DNA from: Cerrena zonata
Taxonomy: Eukaryota; Basidiomycota; Agaricomycetes; Polyporales; Cerrenaceae
DNA length: 41,137 nucleotides
Reading direction: 5' to 3'
NCBI GenBank assembly: GCA_038087015.1
Contig: JASBNA010000136.1
Coordinates: forward strand, 1-41,137
This document shows, in pieces, positions 32,207-41,137 of this stretch; the stretch's first letter is position 1, and every line of letters begins with the position of its first letter. The notes under the pieces are model-generated. The model was not told the origin of the DNA, searched no databases, and worked only from the letters and a program-made list of their open reading frames with translations. The translations under genes and the position numbers were made by a program.

Positions 32207-32295
32207 GGGCCTGACCGGGAATTGAACCCGGGACCTCCTGCAGTTTTAACCGATATGGTCCCAAAGCAGGAATCATGCGACTAGACCATCAGGCC
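32207..32295 (-). tRNA. tRNA-Pro(TGG) with a 17-nt intron
   Basis: On the minus strand the acceptor stem GGCCTGA pairs perfectly with TCAGGCC. The D arm is TGGTCTAGTCGCATGA, the anticodon stem CCTGC/GCAGG, the anticodon loop TTTGGGT after removal of the intron (accatatcggttaaaac, between positions 37 and 38), and the T arm CCGGGTTCAATTCCCGG. All stems are intact, so it should be functional. It lies about 165 bp from the degenerate tRNA-Arg on the same strand. Confidence 0.9.
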
Positions 32296-32550
32296 GATAT
32301 CAATGGGTGCAGAGTACTTGTGATATCACATCTTTTGTATATTTATACATATTTACATGGACCGTTGGAAACTTGGAGTCGGTTGAACCGTTGAACTAAA
32401 CAAGTCTCAAATTCTGCACTAATCTTGCGACCCTTGCTACAACCATGAATCATTGTCCCCTAATCATCGTCCATACGGTTTAACACTACACACCAGTCTT
32501 CAACTGGTGACTCCTGTATTACCACAAACATTAGTAGATGCATTGCGCCT

Positions 32551-33965
32551 TCATATAACCTGATAACGTACCCCATTATGAACGACTTGTAGCTTATGCA
32601 ACCTCTTTAGGTTTACCATCGACTTCTCAAAGAACTCGCGGAAGGCATCAAAAAACGGTTTTCCGCGAGGAAGCGCAAAACGTGTCTGAACAGTGCATGG
32701 CTTAGGAGGGTGGATCACCTCGACCACCTCGTTGTCAACTTCAACCTCTGTGACATAGACCCTACCATAACCCAGGTTCAGTATATTTCCATCCTCAGCC
32801 AGAGGAACGGAAGCACGATCACCCAGGATCCCGAACGGCATGGGATCCTGCGGAGGAGCGTCCTCCTCAGGAACTTGAACGAGGTTAATTGTAAACGTGG
32901 TAAGGTTAGGGAAGTCGCCAGCTAGCTTCTTATCGATCCATTTCCAGTGATCTTTGCAGCCCAGCAAGGCCTTCATCAATTTCACTTGGGTTACCTGACC
33001 ACATAGCTTGAAATGTAGGTCGATCTCGGTCAGGGTAGGTATAGGTGGGATAAGTGAAATGGTGGTCAGGGATGTACAGATCTCCGAGGCAATACCGTAT
33101 GGAAGTGATGCATCAGTTTTACTGACTCCCAAAGAGACTCGTTGGAGAGGTCCGACGCATGCTCTTGCGAGAGCTGCGGTATCATGGACCTCAGGAAGTT
33201 CTAAATTATCTTGTCAATATCAACTCCGATCGAGGTACATGTATCATACACACCCAATAACGGAGCATAGTTTACAGCCCAGGTACGAATTTTTCCATGT
33301 TTCAGGAGAAGGGTGGCAGCTTGTAATTCGTCGGGGCCCCATATTTGACGTATAGTCAAGTCACGAAGAGTGCCTGGGACGAGGAGTTGATCGAGAAGTA
33401 TAATCAAAGGCTCCATACTTGGTTCGTTTATAAATGCTGAAAGGTCGAGATGATCCACCCGGAGGGTTTCTCTGGGTAACCTCGCATTTGAAATCACTTC
33501 TTCCACCTCAGGAGTACTCAGAGAACTGCAATCGTAGATGTTCAACCTCCCAATATGCGAGAACATGGTGAGAATGGCAGTATTTGTAGCAATGGCGGCT
33601 GCGGCAGAAGTCCATACTTCCTGCTCAACACCGTTGATGTTGTATCTTCGGCTGCGCACGAATTCGAAGCTTATCCAATCCATTCGATATTTCGGACCAG
33701 CGGAAAGTGCAGCAAGGTCGTCCAACCCTACTTCAACCAAGCTACCCTCTATGACCGATAGATATCGTAGATTAGGAAGGTGAGAGAGTACGTTGGAGAG
33801 CATTTGTGGATGTAACTCCAATGAAATAAGTTGAAGTTTTCCGATCATCTGTCGTAGAGCCAGTGGCATTGTTACGAGAGACTGAGAAAAATCATCGAAC
33901 TCATTGGAAGCAACTGGCAGAAAGTCGTTTGGTCGTAGTGAGGCTAGTTTCTTCAGCCACCTCAT
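32551..33965 (-). CDS. unknown agaricomycete protein, paralogue A
   Basis: Two exons (33254-33965 and 32551-33200; gtgtgt...aatttag) give 453 residues. There is no obvious catalytic motif. Leu-rich stretches (IGKLQLISLELHPQMLSNVL, HLPNLRYLSVIEGS, LRVDHLDLSAF) suggest a leucine-rich-repeat solenoid like the F-box/LRR-type proteins common in agaricomycetes, but no F-box is seen. The C-terminus (WKWIDKKLAGDFPNLTTFTI...FFDAFREFFEKSMVNLKRLH) aligns with that of the neighbour at 34510 (WIIIDRILSDNFPSLHKLSI...MFSHFKHFFGERMVHLGTLD), so the two are paralogues in tandem. It lacks about 90 residues at the N-terminus relative to that neighbour. Confidence 0.65.
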
Positions 33966-34509
33966 CGTTGGGATCTTTGAAAACGGGAAATAGTGTCACT
34001 CTCGAGGGATGAGTCTACGGCGTATTTAGGTCGTGTCGTGCGTTGATACTTGTTCTTGAATGATTCGCTCCAGAGCAGTAGTGATGGGAATTGCTCCCGG
34101 TCTTTATTCGGCTTGACTTGACCACTTGGGGATAACTCTGAAAACAAGCCGTGATTTCCCAGAGCCATCACAGGGATAAAACCGCACATGCTCATCAAGT
34201 CCAAGCTAGAAAAGGTAGTTCTCGTTGGTTGCAGTATACCTCCAAGATTCTAGTCTGCCTATCCCTGAGATGTAACAAAGAAACCTTGTTATCTGATTAT
34301 GACATGTGTCACATAGTTTATCATTATACAAGACCATATACATCTAGATCAAGAGTACAAGCAGATGAATCGTCTCAAAAAGAAACAACACATTCCCAAT
34401 CGGCGTGTAGCCTAGACACGAGAAGTTCACAAGAGATCGCTATGGATACTGTTATTGTACCACATTCCAGGAGTATTGTATCGCAGAGGCGACAGCTACA
34501 GCATGTCGA
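33966..34509. other. spacer between paralogues
   Basis: An 80-codon minus-strand frame (33962-34204) abuts paralogue A and could be part of a lost 5' exon. No in-phase junction was found. Confidence 0.35.
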
Positions 34510-36087
34510 TTAGTCGTTGCGAGGCAGAAAAGTACTCTTGGAGATGGTACTGACCGCGTTATATTCCACAGCTAGGCGGTCAAGGGTACCCAAATGAACC
34601 ATGCGCTCGCCGAAGAAGTGTTTGAAGTGAGAGAACATTTCGGGCAGAGTATTTATATGAGATGTTTGTGGGACGAGATCAGGTACGGCACAAGTTATTA
34701 TAGGATGCGTGATTTGGTTCAAGACGTCTTCAGCGAAAGAGGGAGTCTTCCCACATAGGATGTTTGCAGTTTCCGCGTCATCCGACCCTGTCTTCTTATG
34801 GCTGTCACCATCGTCCAAGTCGAGCTCTATGCTATCATCCTGTTCAGTATGAACAAGGTTGATAGATAGCTTATGAAGAGATGGGAAATTATCTGATAGA
34901 ATCCGATCTATGATGATCCAGTGAGACTGTGTCCCATGCAAAGCACTAGCAAGAAGCCCCGGCTGGATACTGCGAGCGTCGACATCGAACTGAACCCATT
35001 TCAGACATGTTGTTTTCGGCAGGAAGGAGATGAGCGTGAGAGCAGAGCAAACCTGCTGGACAACGGATTTCGCTGGACACAATGCAGTGGCTTCAATCCC
35101 AAATACCAGACATTCCAGGAATGAGCAAGACGAGAAACCGAGACTCGCTAATTGACGCCAAGGAACTAAGGAAGCTAGCATGTCAGACGGTCCTGAATGG
35201 GAAAAAATCGTGGAAGAGGCCGAATACATACCCTCCGAGAACGTATTGGAGATTGGTTTCATAGTGAGAGCAGCGGAACGGATGTTGCCTCTGGAAAGAC
35301 AGGTTGAAAGGGAATACAAGTCCTCGAATTTATCCAAGTTGCGCAAGACGATGTGCTGTAGTGCGAGTGGTGCCATAACCCAGTCAAGTGTAGCAAGAAG
35401 AGGTTTTAAGGGTGTTTTGTGGTCCATCCATATTGAAAGTTGATTGACATGTACGATTTGTGGGTTTCGAATCCATTTCTGCATCGAGAAGAGAGAGTAC
35501 TGGTCAGAGCTTAGCCTCGCTTCGCATCTAATGAACCTCAGGGAGTCGATTGCGGAAAACAATGAAAGAAAGGAATAAATGGACGATATCGCTATGCCGA
35601 CATCGTCTCGGGTGTCTGCTGGATCCACTTGTCGAGCATCGTATGCGTTGGGGAATGCCACCTCCTCGAGTTCCAAGCTTTTGATGATGGGTCGAAAGTT
35701 ACATTCTCCAGAACCATTCCCCAGAGCCCAACGCTGAATCGTATCTGTTCCGAGCTTGAAACCTTTGAGGACGATTTTCTCGAGACTAGGTAGTAGTCGG
35801 CAGATTTCAACGACGTCCGTTTGGAGGATAAAGACTCCAGAGGGGCGCAGAAACGGTGGTATTTCGAGAACAACAGTCACAACGGCATTGTAGTACCCTA
35901 GCGATGTCTCCATATGGCCGAGAGCCAGACCAAAACGTCCGTCTGGTTCGGCACAGATGGTTAGACGTCTGAAATTGTCATGCAATTCCATGAATGGAAC
36001 ATAGGTCGGTGTCGACTCATCCTGATGATGTTGAGCGTCGCTGCAAATACTGTTGCACCTGAAGTGGTTCGTCACAGTCTTGTACAT
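34510..36087 (-). CDS. unknown agaricomycete protein, paralogue B
   Basis: One uninterrupted frame of 525 codons from the Met in MYKTVTNHFRCNSICSDAQH. The frame also continues upstream (LRFRAAPT) to a possible acceptor (ctcag), so one or more 5' exons, perhaps carrying an F-box, may be missing from the model. Leu/Ile-rich repeated segments (LEKIVLKGFKL, IKSLELEEVAF, IDSLRFIRC, VNQLSIWMD, ALQHIVLRNLDKF) support an LRR-like solenoid. An acidic linker (IELDLDDGDSHKKTGSDD) precedes the conserved C-terminal block shared with paralogue A. The function is unknown. Confidence 0.65.
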   Translation of the reverse strand: MYKTVTNHFRCNSICSDAQHHQDESTPTYVPFMELHDNFRRLTICAEPDGRFGLALGHMETSLGYYNAVVTVVLEIPPFLRPSGVFILQTDVVEICRLLPSLEKIVLKGFKLGTDTIQRWALGNGSGECNFRPIIKSLELEEVAFPNAYDARQVDPADTRDDVGIAISSIYSFLSLFSAIDSLRFIRCEARLSSDQYSLFSMQKWIRNPQIVHVNQLSIWMDHKTPLKPLLATLDWVMAPLALQHIVLRNLDKFEDLYSLSTCLSRGNIRSAALTMKPISNTFSEGMYSASSTIFSHSGPSDMLASLVPWRQLASLGFSSCSFLECLVFGIEATALCPAKSVVQQVCSALTLISFLPKTTCLKWVQFDVDARSIQPGLLASALHGTQSHWIIIDRILSDNFPSLHKLSINLVHTEQDDSIELDLDDGDSHKKTGSDDAETANILCGKTPSFAEDVLNQITHPIITCAVPDLVPQTSHINTLPEMFSHFKHFFGERMVHLGTLDRLAVEYNAVSTISKSTFLPRND

Positions 36088-36570
36088 CGTGGGGGCTGCT
36101 CGGAATCTGAGATGCTATATCAGAAATGTGTATGTCTTCCATTACGACTAGAGGCTTAGATATATTAGTGTGAGGGAGCTCATACTAGAGTAAAACGGAT
36201 GATGCTTACATGTCTGAGTGGCGAGTTCATGGTATACAATATGCATGTGCAACTAGTTCAAAGAAGGGCATACTACCATAGAAAGGTGTGTGAGCGAGAC
36301 AAATTCTCACGAGTTATTGCCACTGTGAGCCTGTGGTATACTCTTTCGAAGCTTTGAACATGCATTCTAGGACCGGACAACTGGGACTCGCAGTAGTTTT
36401 TGTGAAGAAACATTGAGGGTGGATCACTCGAGCATGAAGGGAACATTACGATGATATTGGTATGGTAGATGACAATTTTGAGAATAACCTAGAACTTTAC
36501 ATATACTAGTTGAGAAATTACTAGAACGTTATTGATTACTGGAGGGGGTGTGAACATGCTGGATGTGGTC
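36088..36570. other. intergenic region
   Basis: Upstream of paralogue B and downstream of the next minus-strand gene. May contain undetected 5' exons of B; no clear model. Confidence 0.35.
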
Positions 36571-38007
36571 TTATACATACTGGTAGAAATGGTCCAATGG
36601 AATAATATCTGAAGGTTGAGAAAGTAGAAATTGAGGGTTAACTGGAACATTTGGACTTGAACTCGTCAGTCCATTCAATGTTGTCCACCAATGTTCCACA
36701 TTCTTTCCTATGACTTCGGTGAACGTTGGTGTGACGACCTTAACGGAAGGAAGAATCTGAAAGATCGAAGAGCCGTTGCAGACCAAGAATTTCGTGATCT
36801 CGCCTAGAAGATTATTATTATCTGGGTAGACATGCATTATGATCATGGATAGAATAACATACCTATAAAATCATTGTCCGTCTTGATTTCAAGTCCATCG
36901 ACAGAAGAGCTCGGAGAGTTGTCCAACACTGTAAAATTATCGATCGACTTGATTTGACCTTCCTGACGCACGATGATAATTTCATCCAATTGATTGGGTC
37001 GGGGAAGGTTTCGAAGAGTGTGCATGACTTCTTCAGCATCAGCTCGGATTTCCAGAGTCTTGATGTCTTTTATTCCCGGGATAAAGGTTGATATGGAAGT
37101 CCCAATCAGAAGCAAATGTGAAGGGTAAAGACGAGGACCGACATCAGGAATGAAGAAAGGCTGGGTAGGTTTGCAAGTGTCTAAGAGGGGATAATCAGGA
37201 TAGCTATCGGGACTACTAAAAGCCAGTCGACGATTGTGGTCCCCATATTCTATGGAACGTAGAGAGGGTTTGTTTTCAACGAGAGTCTCAGCCTCGATGG
37301 TGTCCTCGGGAAATTGACCTGGCATGTCGAATTTAAAGTTACCCAGGTTCCAAAATTCATCTTGCTCAACAAGAGGTGTCGCAGAGGTTACATCGTCCGG
37401 GGGTATGTCGTGTGGAGAATTCTGATAGATAGGTGATTCGGATCGGTCAGATTTAGGCCTGTAGTCCTCCCAATCACTGGCCCCTTCTCTGACAACTTCC
37501 TGACAGCCGACGAGAGCAAGAGCCTTCGCTGGGATTTTAAAACCGCTGTATAGATGAAAAGAGACACGAGGGAACATGTCCAACACAACGTAATCAAACT
37601 CCAGGTCGCGGTGAAATCTCCCGCCGGGACCGTATTTTGAGAATTCGTACAGAAGTGTGAAGACCCCAAACATTTGTTGTTCAGAGAGATTCTTGTCATC
37701 ATTGTCTCCACAGTACCTTATGTGTAAGGACAGGCCTTCCCGTGGAGACGGGTTTTCACAGCAACCCTCATCGGTACGATCCTCTGAGTGGCGACTACAG
37801 GGGCGTATACGATAGTACTTGATATCGTCTGGCGTGGAAATATCCCAATAACATTGTAGTGACTTCGAGACGATCCGAGCAGTGATAAGGAAACGCTAAA
37901 AACTCTGCTAAGCAGGAGAACCATAAGAGTGGACTAGAAAGAATACGCACTCTAGACTCGGACGTAGGATCAGCCGCTGGCAAACTCCAGGATTTCATGG
38001 TGTGCAT
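36571..38007 (-). CDS. unknown protein, three exons
   Basis: Exons 37951-38007, 36863-37895 and 36571-36803 sum to 1323 nt and 440 residues. It begins MHTMKSWSLPAADPTSESR and continues RFLITARIVSKSLQCYWDIS and TPDDIKYYRIRPCSRHSEDR. It has a Tyr/Asp-rich N-terminal part (GPGGRFHRDLEFDYVVLDMF), a disordered acidic middle, and Leu-rich strands (KDIKTLEIRADAEEVMHTLR, NQLDEIIIVRQEG). A weak LRR-like end is shared in style with the two neighbours, but I could not align it firmly. The length being divisible by three over all joins supports the model. The function is unknown. Confidence 0.6.
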
Positions 38008-38595
38008 GATAAGGATACGCTATTCAAGAGTTCGCGCGAGCCGTAGAGATTCAATAGAGAGAAAGGGAGAGAGGAGGGGTGGCAGTTGGAAGAGAAATGA
38101 GTATGGCCCGTGTTCACAGACCAATGCTGTATTTAAGGAAATCCAGGACAATGCCAAAGTTAATTACCGTCAATTGCTGAACACGGACCCGCCAATCGTT
38201 TTTATCCGGTCAAACGATTACAAACGAGCACGCTTTACTCATTTTGAAACACCAGGCGTGTTCAAAGACACCACATTCATTCGAGTTATAATAGCTAAGG
38301 AAAGTATGATGATTCTATCGGAAGTTTATTTAGTGTCAACAGCAGCAGACTATTGGGTGATGCATTTACTTACCACTGTCTGATGCTGCAGATTTGCTAC
38401 AGAGGCGGCTGCACACGCGGTGTGGGCCAAAGCGTGTATTGTCAGGCACAATACGCCTCGTGTTGGGCCCGTCAACGCACGCTTTGACCTCATTGCAATT
38501 GACAAAGAGGGTCGATTGTCCAATTATTGAGATTTAGAAACGATACTTATTCCGCACATAGACCTGGTTATATGTATACATGTTATTGTTATTGG
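38008..38595. other. intergenic region with a short hairpin
   Basis: Contains a 7-bp stem hairpin gtattgt-caggc-acaatac (38436-38454). The 128-codon plus-strand frame at 37997-38383 is antisense to the 5' end of the previous gene and is not supported. Confidence 0.4.
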
Positions 38596-40604
38596 CTAAA
38601 TTATTTCAGCCTCTTTAAGATGCTTTCGTTGAATACCCTCTCGAACTAAGTGTTTCCGAATGTGAGCAAGCAAGATCTGAAACGCTAGTGAAGGTGGCAC
38701 AAACCTGCTATGATTGTCATTGACGTGGCCCTCGTATCCTATCAGTAAGTCAGCTTGAGTTCATTGTTCGAATAGTCAAAAGAGAAATGAATACGTACTA
38801 TGGCGGACGTCAAATATGCATAGAACCCTCTTCTTTCCAATGAATTAATACGAAGAATTTCGTAAAACTCCTGCCGAAAGACTAGAAGGAGATCAGTTCG
38901 ACTGAATACACAAAAAAAGCATTAACCGGTACATTTTGCGACTGTCTTCACATCGTTTGACTTATCCGCGAAAGTTAGCACGTAATCGGCCACTTTCACC
39001 CCTCTCGCTATCTTCTTCCGTAACAAATCACACTTATTCAAGAACTATAGTTATATTCAAGCGAGTCAAGTTCGGAATGTTTTCAATCAAGGAAAGGAAT
39101 TGCTGACCAATATTAATTGAACGTTCTTCAGCACTTTATTTTTGCAGATAGAGGTCCAAAGCGAAACGCTGTCTTCTAGTCGATTGATTCTCCTGTCTTC
39201 AGGTAGCCGTTCATCGAAACAATGTATAGGTGCGAGAAAAATGATCGCGTTGATATGTTCAAAGAAAGGGGGCCAGACTTGACGCTGTAAGAACGTTGAG
39301 ATCATGATACCATGAGTAAGATATGGTCTTACCGATGCCCGACATCCACCAACATCGTACAAAATCCACTCTCTACCTAAATATGAATCTCTGCGCTGTC
39401 GTATGATCGCTGTTCCGTTGTTTTTGACATTCGATGGATTATCTGGTCGGAAATGATACTCCTGTACGCCCATAGTCCTAAGGCGTGCTCGAACGATATC
39501 ATCATCGGTAGGTGTGTAGTGAGGTGAAGCGATCCGTCGTACATCATCCAGGAAACTACAATATCAATATTCTTGAGTCAATGTATTGACCACGAGGCTT
39601 TTATAATTCGCTTACAACCCAGGGCCTTCCTCGAGACATATTCCCTCACGGTTAAGGATAGTCTGGATGAGAGGATCGGTCCAAACGGACTGTATGTCGT
39701 GAGCAAGATGTGAAAGAGCGGTGCCACATTCGTCGAGATCGGTAGAAGTTTGGGTGGTTCCTGTTGTTGCTTCCGAAGATGTGGATGGACGTGAACGTTT
39801 TCGGTTCTGGTGCTACAGAGTCGTTTGTTGGCTGAAGAACGAAAACGTGGGAATAGATAAAACATACATTTTGGGTGTACATCAAAGTACCAGACTCGGA
39901 CATTCTCCGACGTGGCTTCACTCGATCGAGAGCTGCTCTCCATCCAACTCTGCTGTTTATAGAAAATTCTTCAGGTCTCCGTGGATTGGAACCACGATCA
40001 TGTCCTATCTCTTCTGGAGAAGATGAGTCAAGTGATGCGCCCAACCTTCGCTCGAGTAAAGCTTTGGTATCCCGTAACGGTGTCAGATTATCAAGGCATC
40101 TATTGAGCTCTGTAGTGAAAGCGGGAATTGTATCATATGAGCTTGAGTGTTTGACAGATTCGGTATGAAACAGGGAAGGTGATCTTGACCGGCGAGTGGG
40201 GGAAGACGACTGAGAGAAATGTTGTTGCACAGCATCTAGAATAATGACCACCGACCGAACAAGATTCAATCGTATGACTGTTTTCCATGCTGCCCGTTCT
40301 TCAACAAATGCATCGTAAGCATAGGCCATCTGGAAGTCTTTGGAAGAAAATCAGTATTCTTCGCTGACGGAAAACGTTCAAAAGACGTACTTTTGATGAT
40401 AGTCGTCTTGCCACTTTCACTCTGTCCGAGCAGTAATACTTTGACAGGCTTCTTGCTCTTCTTTATCGCCATCTTCTCTGCCTTGAGAACGTTGTCAATC
40501 TGAGAACTCACTTGTCGAGCATATGCCTCTGACTGCTCTTCTCGTGAACCATTACCGCTGGACTGATCTCTAGCATGGGCAACTGAGAGACGGCGAGAAT
40601 CCAT
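38596..40604 (-). CDS. atypical heterotrimeric G-protein alpha subunit
   Basis: Nine exons (40391-40604, 39868-40337, 39616-39812, 39333-39555, 39108-39284, 38933-39044, 38799-38881, 38705-38738, 38596-38645) sum to 1560 nt, 519 residues. The P-loop GQSESGKT is at 60-67; the helical domain opens NFQMAYAYDAFVEERAAWKT and carries a Ser/Arg-rich insert of about 130 residues. Switch I is R318-L-R-T321-M-G; switch II is D361-VGG-C365-R where most G-alphas have DVGGQR; NKCD is at 430-433; TSAIDT matches the TCAT guanine-binding region. The C-terminus is VREGIQRKHLKEAEII. The start is MDSRR, without Gly2, so there is no myristoylation signal. Larger than the usual 350-360 residues. Agaricomycetes have many atypical G-alphas; the replaced catalytic Gln suggests slow or absent GTP hydrolysis. 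Confidence 0.88.
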
Positions 40605-41137
40605 TTTGCGTAATAATATTGAAGCTTGAGTTTTGTGAACAACCGAAGGAGTAAGGTACCAGAGTGCGTTCCGGGTGTCTTTAAGAATGGTCCCACGACA
40701 GCGGTGGGAATTAACACACGAGAGAAGACAGATGGGGAACGTCAGAGGTTATCGGGCAATACGTTTCACGGCGATGAATCTAGGGTGAAAGATGCATGAT
40801 GGCGTTTACGTGCTGGCGTTTGTATCCGCTGGACGATAGGCCGATACTGCTAGAATAGCAATTTGAGGAGACATCTTTCTCTACTATTGATCGTGATTGG
40901 GGGCCGCTATGAAAAATACTAGATTGAACAGGATGGGCCTGCACTCTGTGAACAAGACTGTATTAACCCGGGATCTGATAATATTCTCACAAGAAGTAGC
41001 ACCGTTGATAGGTAACAAATCTGATACTCACATGTTCGTCCCTGAATGGCGTTAGACTATGGGTCATAGGAATGGAAGTGACATCAACTATTGCTTGATG
41101 AGGCACTTCGAATTTGAACAGCAGAATAACGATGAAA
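40605..41137. other. 5' flank of the G-alpha gene, no gene seen
   Basis: Upstream of the minus-strand G-alpha start to the window edge. No supported coding sequence or RNA. Confidence 0.4.

Noticed and set aside
1..41137. CRISPR arrays, bacterial operons, riboswitches or prophage
   Set aside because: The window is plainly eukaryotic (telomere, spliceosomal introns, intron-containing tRNA). The interspersed palindromes have spacers too irregular and too similar in composition for CRISPR.

Overview
This window is the left end of a chromosome from a filamentous basidiomycete, most likely an agaricomycete. It opens with CCCTAA telomere repeats. Its genes have many short introns of about 50-65 nt with GT...AG ends. 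Several protein families are of agaricomycete type: an atypical pseudokinase, an atypical G-alpha subunit, an AspRS-DUF2156 fusion and a WW-MyTH4-RhoGAP protein. I cannot name the species. All gene models were spliced by eye and checked by reading phase; no homology search was possible.

Layout. Positions 1-14,380 are subtelomere. They hold the telomere, the start of a gene that points into it, and a 2OG-oxygenase-like gene broken by an in-frame TGA. A 13-copy array of 25-bp palindromes follows. Next is an unknown agaricomycete gene split by two 715-bp CACTA-like foldback elements, each with a 3-bp target duplication. Two copies of a tRNA-derived SINE-like repeat, a 16-bp minisatellite, a G4-forming pair and about 3 kb of AT-rich DNA complete the region. 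The AT-rich part contains two more foldback elements and a cryptic gene of at least nine tiny in-phase exons.

From about 14.4 kb the sequence becomes gene-dense. In order: ErdS-type aspartyl-tRNA synthetase/sterol aspartyltransferase (minus); a 6-phosphogluconate-dehydrogenase-like NAD(P)-binding protein (plus); a pseudokinase (plus); a mitochondrial Mtf2-like protein (plus); and a WW-MyTH4-RhoGAP gene with frame breaks in its WW part (minus). Then come a ComA/HSA32-like gene with one frame break (plus), preceded by a decayed partial duplicate of itself, with a Crinkler-like N-terminal fragment between the two. A degenerate tRNA-Arg and an intact intron-containing tRNA-Pro follow. The window closes with two paralogous genes and a third gene of unknown function (minus) and an atypical G-alpha gene whose switch-II Gln is Cys (minus).

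The best candidates for a biological system worth following are the ErdS gene (RNA-dependent sterol aspartylation, a known but young field), the palindrome array with compensatory changes, the double foldback insertion with a readable empty site, and the intron-dense cryptic gene in the AT-rich block.
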